Source of the DNA: Periconia sp. R9002
Taxonomy: Eukaryota > Ascomycota > Dothideomycetes > Pleosporales > Periconiaceae
DNA length: 64,000 nt
Reading direction: 5' to 3'
Assembly (NCBI GenBank): GCA_023627715.1
Contig: JAMAHW010000009.1
Coordinates: 248,001 to 312,000 of the forward strand
Part shown: piece by piece, positions 57,638-64,000 of the stretch
Numbering within the stretch: position 1 is the first letter of the stretch
How the letters are laid out: the number at the start of each line of letters is the position of its first letter
Made by a program: the position numbers and the translations under genes
Notes under the pieces: model-generated
Seen by the model: the letters and a program-made list of their open reading frames with translations, nothing else
What the model was told of the DNA's origin: nothing
Databases searched by the model: none

Positions 57638-58330
57638 GATAAAGACGATGGGGCGGTTTCAGGTGGAAATATCATCGCGACAAGTTAAAGCAAGATGATA
57701 ATATACCGACTTGTTGAAGATCATTGAGCTGCTCTTGGGTAGGCTCATAGAAAAGAGTGCGGGGTAGTACGAGGGGGCTACGTGTCAGAATAATATCACG
57801 TGGTTCGACGAGTCGTGATTGGCCCTCACGATATGTTTTAAATGCTATGTATTGATAATTATAAGAGATACAGAGCCCATAACGGCAGTATGTCTTTTTT
57901 GTTTTCCGTTTTTATGTTTTTCATATATATTTCTCCTTTTTGTATGGGTAGAGATAGCCCTTAGTACTATGGTGCTATAAACTATCTGACACTTATAACG
58001 GCAGTATTGAAACATTTAGTGTTGTTATTGCTACTCCACTAGTCCCAGCGCTTAGGGGGTGGCACTGCTCTCACAACAACTGATTATGTACAGTAATGAA
58101 GCAAAATCACCGAATACGAAACATCGCATAAATAATATACTGAATACAGGAACTATCACAAACGGCGAGTCGGACAGGAAAATCTGTTCTCATGGTCCCA
58201 TGACCGTATGTATGAGTTCAGTTCAAGAGTAGAAGATACCGGTATATACCAAATTTGTTGATAGTTTGTTAGCTTCATTGGCAAGATGCTCCAAAGCAAA
58301 CTTCCACAAACATTATCCATACCTCCTACC
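57638..58330. other. intergenic with repeat, upstream of the NLR-like gene
   Basis: Holds the NLR-like gene's promoter. A 13-base direct repeat ATAACGGCAGTAT occurs near 57880 and 57996. A copy of the dispersed hairpin repeat lies at 58040-58210. Confidence 0.5.
58040..58210 (+). repeat. dispersed hairpin repeat, copy 4 (long form)
   Basis: Begins near AGTCCCAGCGCTTAGGGGGT and ends CATGGTCCCATGACCGTATG; core CGGCGAGTCGGACAGGAAAA. The 5' half aligns with the copy at 60530: TAGGGGGTGGC, TCACAACAACT, AATGA and ATCACCG in the same order, which shows the element is about 160 nt long. Confidence 0.7.
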
Positions 58331-60382
58331 CTACCCAATCACCCCTTCCGCCCTCATCAAATCAATATGCCCAAGAATCCTCTCGCAATCCTCCCAAATC
58401 CTCCCCCTATTCTGCAACCCCTTCAACTCGCCCCAATGCCGCGTGATCAGCGTATACAGCACGTAATAATTCGTCTTCAACGGTGGCAGCCAAAACGGCC
58501 TCCGATCCTCATGATGCTCCATCTCCAACCTAGCCTCCTCCAAAGCCTTCTCACGTTGCACAGAGATAGTCTCCTCGAGGACCTCTTTGAGCTCAGGCAT
58601 CTCCGAGGTGACGATCCGGTAGTAATCATCCAGCGCAGTGGCGGCTCTGCGCCCCTTTTCGAGTCTCGCTACGGCCTCGGCGGGGGTGCACGTCGCCCAG
58701 AAAGCGTATGGTCGCTGGCTGGGGAGAGAATGCGTTGGCCAGGCCTCCCACAGCCAGGGCATGTTTCGGTTGAGCAGCTTTTGGAAGTACTGGATTGGGA
58801 TCTGGCGGAAAGCGCGCGAACTGAGACGCAGCGCAGCGATACCTTTGACGTCGAGGTTATCCAGGATCGAGAGGCGGAGTTCGTTGGGTAACCGCCTGAA
58901 TGGATCGTGATTGCTGTTGTCAGACTGTCGTTCAGGGACGGAAAAAGCCCCATCCGAGATACGGAAGTCAGGGCCGGTGCTGACAGCTGCTTGGAATATT
59001 TCCGAGAGTTTGGGGATGTAGAGGGGATTTGCAGCGAGCCATGCGGTTCCGGGCACGTGTGACCATTCTTGAAGTCTGCATTCAAGAACGGATGGATGCC
59101 GTGGTATGTCTTGCATCTCTCTCCAGCCCTTCGCCCATTCAGCCCACCAGTTGGTCAGGCCGGACACTTCTATGTGGCCTTTGGCACGCAGTGCAGCTCG
59201 CTTGTAGACTTCGAAGCACGAAGGGTGGAAAGGGAGGGCGTAGTCGTCGCTCTCGGACTCGACCCAAAACCAGTTCTCGGCGGAGGGCTCATCGCGGCCG
59301 TGGCGAGGTGGATGGACTTTTGGACACCGGTCGTCGCGCGAGGGCATGTATCCGGAGAGACCACTTAGAAAGAAATCTCCTTCTCGCTCAAATTCTTCAT
59401 CATCGTCCAATACCTCGAAAGACGATCCCGGGGGCTTCCGCACAAGACATTGAGATACGTTACAGTGGCGCATTTCTGCAACAGAGATCTCGCAACCAGA
59501 ATATCCCTCAAGTCTTCGACACCCAGGTCCCGCAATGTGCTCGCGTCTTCGGTCCACCCAAGAATTCCCATAAAATTCCTGGGCGCCACTTCCTGTAGTG
59601 GATTCGGACTCGTCTTGGACACAATCTTCCCTATCCGGAACGCATTGTTGACTTTCTTCATGCACAAGAGAGTACGGAAGTATTTCATCCTTTGCTTGCT
59701 CCCAAGGCAAAGACGAAAAGTATGCCGGAACACCCCAATTCCAAGCAGTATGAGAGTAGCTGAAGCCTCCGACGAGCCACTCCCGCATGTACGGGTCCCG
59801 TACGAGGGCGCGCACCCAGAATTCACGGTTGACTACATCTTGATCGTCCAGAACATGGATGTCTTCCATCTCAACGTCAGTGCTCGGCCCCTCGGGTTCT
59901 GTCGCTGCATCGCCGTCATCCGACATGTACTCTAACATGTCACAGTCCTGCTCGTCTTCCGGATCCGAAACAAAGTCCCCGTCTTCCTCGTCATCCTCTT
60001 CGTCTTCTCCATATATTTCCCCACTCTCCGCAGCCCATTTCCTTCTCTCTCGCTCTCCCACAAATCCGCTCGTCTCCGCCCCAATCGGCTCTCGATATGT
60101 GAACGAACATCCAGAGTCTGGGGGACAAGAACTAACGGGCTCATTCTCCTCCCATGACGGATCCATATGATCAGCTGAAGAAAGAGACCTATTCAGAAAG
60201 ATTGCTTCAAGCGCGCCGTTTCTGTACTGGAGAATGTGGTAGAATCCCGGGTTTGGGTGGAGGACGTCGACCGCAGGACGCCAGCGGCTCCATGCTGCGC
60301 TCCGTGGCTCGCCTACCTTGCGGATGCGACCAATATTGAAACTCACGCCACAGAGCGTGCAGAGAATTTCCGAGTATCCCAT
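58331..60382 (-). CDS. F-box protein
   Basis: Single-exon gene, 683 aa. Near residue 500 there is an F-box: FRRLPNELRLSILDNLDVKG followed by ALRLSSRAFRQIPI. The N-terminus (ILCTLCGVSFNIGRIR) has a CxxC pair; residues 120-185 are strongly acidic (Glu/Asp runs), and the middle has a CRRLEGYSGCEIS region and SCFEVYKRAAL. The C-terminal 130 residues are helical with LKTNYYVLYTLITRHWGELKG. F-box proteins recruit targets to SCF ubiquitin ligases through Skp1; the target is not readable. This architecture (CxxC N-terminus, acidic linker, late F-box) is common among expanded, poorly studied fungal F-box proteins. Copies of one repeat lie on both sides of the gene. Confidence 0.82.
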   Translation of the reverse strand: MGYSEILCTLCGVSFNIGRIRKVGEPRSAAWSRWRPAVDVLHPNPGFYHILQYRNGALEAIFLNRSLSSADHMDPSWEENEPVSSCPPDSGCSFTYREPIGAETSGFVGERERRKWAAESGEIYGEDEEDDEEDGDFVSDPEDEQDCDMLEYMSDDGDAATEPEGPSTDVEMEDIHVLDDQDVVNREFWVRALVRDPYMREWLVGGFSYSHTAWNWGVPAYFSSLPWEQAKDEILPYSLVHEESQQCVPDREDCVQDESESTTGSGAQEFYGNSWVDRRREHIAGPGCRRLEGYSGCEISVAEMRHCNVSQCLVRKPPGSSFEVLDDDEEFEREGDFFLSGLSGYMPSRDDRCPKVHPPRHGRDEPSAENWFWVESESDDYALPFHPSCFEVYKRAALRAKGHIEVSGLTNWWAEWAKGWREMQDIPRHPSVLECRLQEWSHVPGTAWLAANPLYIPKLSEIFQAAVSTGPDFRISDGAFSVPERQSDNSNHDPFRRLPNELRLSILDNLDVKGIAALRLSSRAFRQIPIQYFQKLLNRNMPWLWEAWPTHSLPSQRPYAFWATCTPAEAVARLEKGRRAATALDDYYRIVTSEMPELKEVLEETISVQREKALEEARLEMEHHEDRRPFWLPPLKTNYYVLYTLITRHWGELKGLQNRGRIWEDCERILGHIDLMRAEGVIG

Positions 60383-60529
60383 CCGAGATATTTTGCCGGA
60401 GAGAAGCGTGTCTACCGTTTATAAGCCTGGGCGTGTTAGGATGTAGTATGCCACTTCACGTTTACATCAAACGTACTTTTCTTGTGCTCTCGAGGCGTAG
60501 TAAGTACCTAGTTCGACAGGACTGTAGAA

Positions 60530-60680
60530 ACTCGTAGTCCTAGGGGGTGGCGCAGCAATCACACAACTAGGTAATGATACTATCACCGTATAAGAACCCA
60601 GTTCTCAGTGATATACCACCTTGTGAATCTTGGGAAACGGGCAAAGTGAACAGGAAAATGTGTTTTTCTCTTGCCATGAA
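60530..60680 (+). repeat. dispersed hairpin repeat, copy 5 (divergent)
   Basis: Shares AGTCCTAGGGGGTGGC, CACACAACT, AATGA, ATCACCG and AACGG...GAACAGGAAAATG...TGTTTTT with copy 4, in the same order and orientation. Confidence 0.6.
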
Positions 60681-60774
60681 GTTGTTGATGTTTTCTCCTG
60701 TACCCATTTCTTGTGGTCGACATTAGAAATACACGCTATGCTTAATCTAGAATAGTGTAGGCTCCCAATACATA

Positions 60775-60946
60775 CAGAGGGGGGTAACCGCATCAGGACG
60801 CCCGCATATTGAGAGGTTCAGCGTAACTGTATTTATATGCAAGTTAGATGTTGGAGGTCTCTTCTCTGTTTACTACTATTAGTTGTGTACTTTATAAGTT
60901 TTACACTAACCTCCCAATTGCGGCGTCCTGATGTGGTGACCCCCTG
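60775..60946. mobile_element. 172-bp MITE with TA target duplication
   Basis: Terminal inverted repeats of about 38 nt: left arm starts CAGAGGGGGGTAACCGCATC and continues AGGACGCC...GAGAGGTT; the right arm read in reverse complement starts CAGGGGGTCACCACATCAGG and continues ACGCC...GGGAGGTT. Both ends are flanked by TA (60773-60774 and 60947-60948). TA duplication and CAG termini fit a non-autonomous Tc1/mariner-type element. It has no coding capacity. Confidence 0.75.
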
Positions 60947-61080
60947 TATATATGAATAGCTGAGTAGTGTTACAACAATATAATTTCATTGAACCGAATT
61001 TTTCTATTGCACGCTCTTACATTTATGTGTAAAGTTGCAATAGAAAGTTTTGTCGGTGTTTTGTCTCCTCGACCTCAGTA

Positions 61081-62823
61081 CTAGGTAGCACTGCCTACTA
61101 TTCCCAACTCGCCGTCGACAATTTCCGTGTCATGGACACGGGAATCATCTCCTAGAAACTCTACTATATTCTCAGAGTCCAACGCAGAACAGAGCAGCGT
61201 ATTCCCCTTTGCATCAAAATTGCAACGGAATGCGACCTCGCGTTCATCAACCTGCAAGTCGTTAGACCAGTTTTCCTTCGGCGTTGCAAGGACGTAAAAC
61301 ACTTTCACGGACGGTGCGACTAGCTTTGCGATTCAGAAAGCCTCTTCAACGGTGTAATGTTGTTGAAGGGGTATTTATGCAGGGCTAAGATCATCAGCGG
61401 TTCTGCTAAGAGACGCGAGACGTTTGCTTCGAACGCAATGTCTACTTTCCAGTAACAGTCGCTGTCTCTGTGCTTGAAAATGTAGATCTGGGGACTCGGC
61501 CGTTCGCTCATCATGAATCTCTTTTCGCATCCCGTATATCTGTGCATGTAATCTCTTCCAGGGTAAAAAACGGAGGTGTTGACGTCAGTCCAGTGATCTT
61601 CAATAACAATTCTCCATAATGGCAACGTCTGTTGCAGATCTTGGACTGTTGGTTGTAGAGCCAAAATGGACTCGGCGATTCCTATAACCTTCGTCAACCA
61701 TACATCAAAGTACAGCTGGTCCCTCGTCCAATGATCGCGTCGGTGGTCAAACTGGCGTTTGGTAAGACTTTGTTAAGTTTGGCGAGAATTGTATCCATTT
61801 GGACTATACTCTCGCTCGAGTAGTTGAAAAGCAAGCGTTTCAAGGATACTTTCCTTGAAGTCAGTCTTTTCCTTGGTCAGCCTTTCTCGGTCGGGAAACG
61901 CCATGCGTGGCTCGATCTTCGCACCAAATTCGACACATTGGTTGAATGATCCAAAAGTTATACTTGCATCGTGCAGATCATAGTAGGGGGGCATGAGGCT
62001 CAGGTGAAGAATCCTCGTGATCGACTCCGGTTGGACCCTTTGGAGGACGTAGCCCAATAGACTCGGATAGGTCAGCAGATAGGAAGCTAATGGTGCAATC
62101 GTCTTAATTCCTGCGGCAGGGGACTCGTGGTCCGCATCAAATAGGGTTGTACAGACGTCCAGGAATGTGGTGAATGTTTGTACAATTATGTCATGTCCTA
62201 TCGCCACAGCCGTAGCTATGAAGAAGATTCAGTCCTTTTGGCGTGTGTTATGTAACCCCTCCCATCGCCTAGCTATATCCAAGGACAGATCAAAGCATCG
62301 TGCTGCTGTAAGACAATTTTTGCAATATCACAATATAGCACACTACGGGGCTGACTATTGTATGCTATAATGAATCTTCCGTGCGTTGTACTCGCAAGTA
62401 GTTATAAGCTATTTGATGAATGAAAGCTACTGGGCGTTTGACACCTTCTCGGCATTGTGGCTAATTATTGCCTCCGTTCTTTAAATAGGGGTTGGCATAG
62501 TCAGTCGCTGCTAGACCGACTATGAGCAGTTCTGCAGACCGTAGAATTACAGCCCACTTAGCCTTTTGGAAAAGCTTGAATACGTTTTTGGGACTAATGC
62601 TAGGTTGTTTTTTTAAGACGTCCAGGGGCGACAATAGATTGAGAAAAGACCCGATTTCAAGAAGTTGAGCCGAGTCTCCATGTTTTTGTAACTCTATCAC
62701 GAATGATAGCATTCTCGCTGCGGAATCGCGGTATATTTGCTGGTTAATGTTCTCGCGATTCCACATATCTTGGTAGAGGCTCCTGTTCTGTTGACCGAGC
62801 CTGAGTTTGACGAATGTCGCCAA
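61081..62823 (-). pseudogene. degraded coding remnants downstream of the PNP-domain gene
   Basis: Four protein-like frames follow each other on the minus strand: 62823..62461, 62207..61773, 61697..61320, 61308..61081. Frames 2 and 3 are in the same phase and separated by a single TAA (after NGYNSRQT), with open coding beyond it (HWTRDQLYFDVW). Frame 3 ends at a TAG only a few bases before the last frame, with no room for an intron, so a frameshift is needed. Frame 1 continues in phase after its TAG for some 33 codons. Composition is protein-like (MLSFVIELQKHGDSAQLLE; LLTYPSLLGYVLQRVQPESI), but I recognise no family. The simplest reading is one gene broken by stops and a frameshift; unrecognised introns are the alternative. 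Confidence 0.45.
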
Positions 62824-62861
62824 GTTCTTTGGTAACTACGAGCGGTTATTGAAAATCCTTA

Positions 62862-63893
62862 TTATGAAGAGAGATCCAACGTACTATTTTGCATGATTTC
62901 TGTCGCTCTGGTTTCTCTCTTTGATTCCTCCCCTTCGACGACGCCTAATAATTCCTTGGCGTATGCGGCCGCAGTCGCCGCTGCATATCTACGCCAGCGG
63001 TCGTTTTTATGGGAATCGGCATAGTTGGAAATCCCTTTGATGACCACACAAGGGAAGTCACTCATCAACCCCGCAGCTTCCATGTCAAGACATTTACATT
63101 CATCGCCGAACCTATTCAAAATGTCATCCCGGAATGCTGCATCCTTGACCACTGTATCTCCGGACGCTATGATGCCGTAGTGGATATGTGGATCGGTTGC
63201 CTCACGATCTTCCCGTCTGACTTCTCCTGCTGGGTCGCAGTCCTTGCACGTCTCCGCTCCATTGTGAGTGTAGCTGGCCTGAAACAGCCTATCATTCTCT
63301 TTGCCTTGGTAGGTATAGCCCGCTGTCCCGCTCTGCATTTGTGGATTCTTTTCGAGCATCTCTGTAAGGATCTCGGGAATTGAAGATGCATATCGTTCGT
63401 GCTGGCCTTGAATTTTCGCCAGGGCCGTAAGCAGAGGTCGGGGTGGAGGACTTAGATAGCCTTTTAGCTCAAACACTCCTCCAACCTTTGCTTTCCCACG
63501 ATCGTACTCAACTACGCCACCATTCGTGCCTGATGGCTCGCTGACTACAATATCCCCTAGCCTGATATCAACGTCATCATCTTGCCGAGGTATGCCACCT
63601 CCGATGCCTACCATTAAGCCGATGCGGACTTGTGGAAATGCTGCAAGCAATTGATTCGCAGTCGTGGCGGCCGCCACCTTTCCTCTAGACCCTGCTGGGA
63701 GCACTGCAATGACTATATTTTTGTCCTTCATGCGACCCCATGTGTACGAGTTGGTGTCATGTGGGGGTTTCGAGAATCCACCTGGCCAACTATGTTCCTC
63801 GTCTAACATCGCAGTGGCCGCGGCTCGTTCGATAGGTAAAGCTGCAATCCAGCCTACCGTATAGTCATCTCGATATTTCTTGATTGTAGTCAT
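62862..63893 (-). CDS. PNP/UDP-phosphorylase-type NLR N-terminal domain protein
   Basis: Open frame of 343 codons starting MTTIKKYRDDYTVGWIAALP, the standard opening of fungal PNP_UDP_1 domain proteins. Seen: ERAAATAMLDEEH, MVGIGGGIPRQDDDVDIRLGD (phosphate/nucleoside pocket region), VVSEPSGTNGGVVEYDRGK, HYGIIASGDTVVKDAAFRDD and CLDMEAAGLMSDFPCVVIKG (conserved Met-Glu and following Asp/Asn of the nucleoside site), SNYADSHKND. In fungal NLRs this domain sits before NACHT or NB-ARC and acts as the effector module; here no NTPase follows within the window. A donor (GTACGT) near 62885 would splice to TTACCAAAGAAC but in a frame that soon ends, so the 3' end of the gene is unclear. The enzyme fold may cleave nucleosides or ATP; this is inferred from the family. 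Confidence 0.75.
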   Translation of the reverse strand: MTTIKKYRDDYTVGWIAALPIERAAATAMLDEEHSWPGGFSKPPHDTNSYTWGRMKDKNIVIAVLPAGSRGKVAAATTANQLLAAFPQVRIGLMVGIGGGIPRQDDDVDIRLGDIVVSEPSGTNGGVVEYDRGKAKVGGVFELKGYLSPPPRPLLTALAKIQGQHERYASSIPEILTEMLEKNPQMQSGTAGYTYQGKENDRLFQASYTHNGAETCKDCDPAGEVRREDREATDPHIHYGIIASGDTVVKDAAFRDDILNRFGDECKCLDMEAAGLMSDFPCVVIKGISNYADSHKNDRWRRYAAATAAAYAKELLGVVEGEESKRETRATEIMQNSTLDLSS

Positions 63894-64000
63894 TGCAAGA
63901 TCTTTGTTGACTGATTAGGCTTCTGACCATATACAAGTACTGTATGCAAGCCGTCGAAGAAAGCAGAATGATGGAAATTAAGCTAGGCGGCTGGTTATGC

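Overview
The window is nuclear DNA of a filamentous ascomycete, most likely a dothideomycete of the Pleosporales type. The evidence is short phase-compatible introns of 47-83 nt with GT(A/G)AGT-like donors and CTGAC/CTAAC branch sites, and fungus-specific families: HET and HET-NACHT proteins, a Zn(II)2Cys6 regulator, a LysM/hevein-type chitin-binding protein, a killer-toxin-type GH18 chitinase, Glc8 and UNC93-like MFS. I see no rRNA, tRNA or CRISPR. About 23 protein genes can be supported. For most multi-exon genes I placed introns by hand, and the phases close exactly.

Layout. 0.6-8 kb: housekeeping genes (gamma-glutamylcyclotransferase-like, Ulp2-type SUMO protease, eIF4E). 9-16.7 kb: a chitin-related locus. 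It holds a secreted NucA/NucB-like plus hevein-like plus GH18 protein (minus strand), a 216-aa unknown protein (minus) and, divergently, a secreted LysM protein with seven hevein-like repeats. The GH18 catalytic motif carries an in-frame TGA where the family has Trp. 17.4-25 kb: the PP1 regulator Glc8/inhibitor-2, two small paralogous CxxC proteins and a secreted tyrosinase. 25-32 kb: gene-poor, with one small two-exon gene at 29.2 kb.

32-42 kb: UNC93-like transporter, a TPR/ankyrin protein, a HET protein and a small secreted, probably GPI-anchored protein. 44.8-53.9 kb: a compact run of four genes in two divergent pairs: sugar transporter / Zn2Cys6 regulator, and DUF89 sugar-phosphate phosphatase / AnmK-levoglucosan-kinase family anhydrosugar kinase. 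They read together as a plausible anhydrosugar-use cluster. 54.5-64 kb: a HET-NACHT NLR-like protein, an F-box protein, a MITE, and a PNP-type NLR N-terminal domain followed by broken reading frames. A short dispersed repeat with a conserved ACAGG-AAAA-CCTGT hairpin occurs five times between 42.4 and 60.7 kb.

Two things stand out most: the nuclease-chitin-binding-chitinase chimera with its inactivating stop, beside a chitin-masking type effector and an orphan cytosolic protein; and the four-gene anhydrosugar cluster. All functional statements rest on motif recognition by eye; no database search was run.
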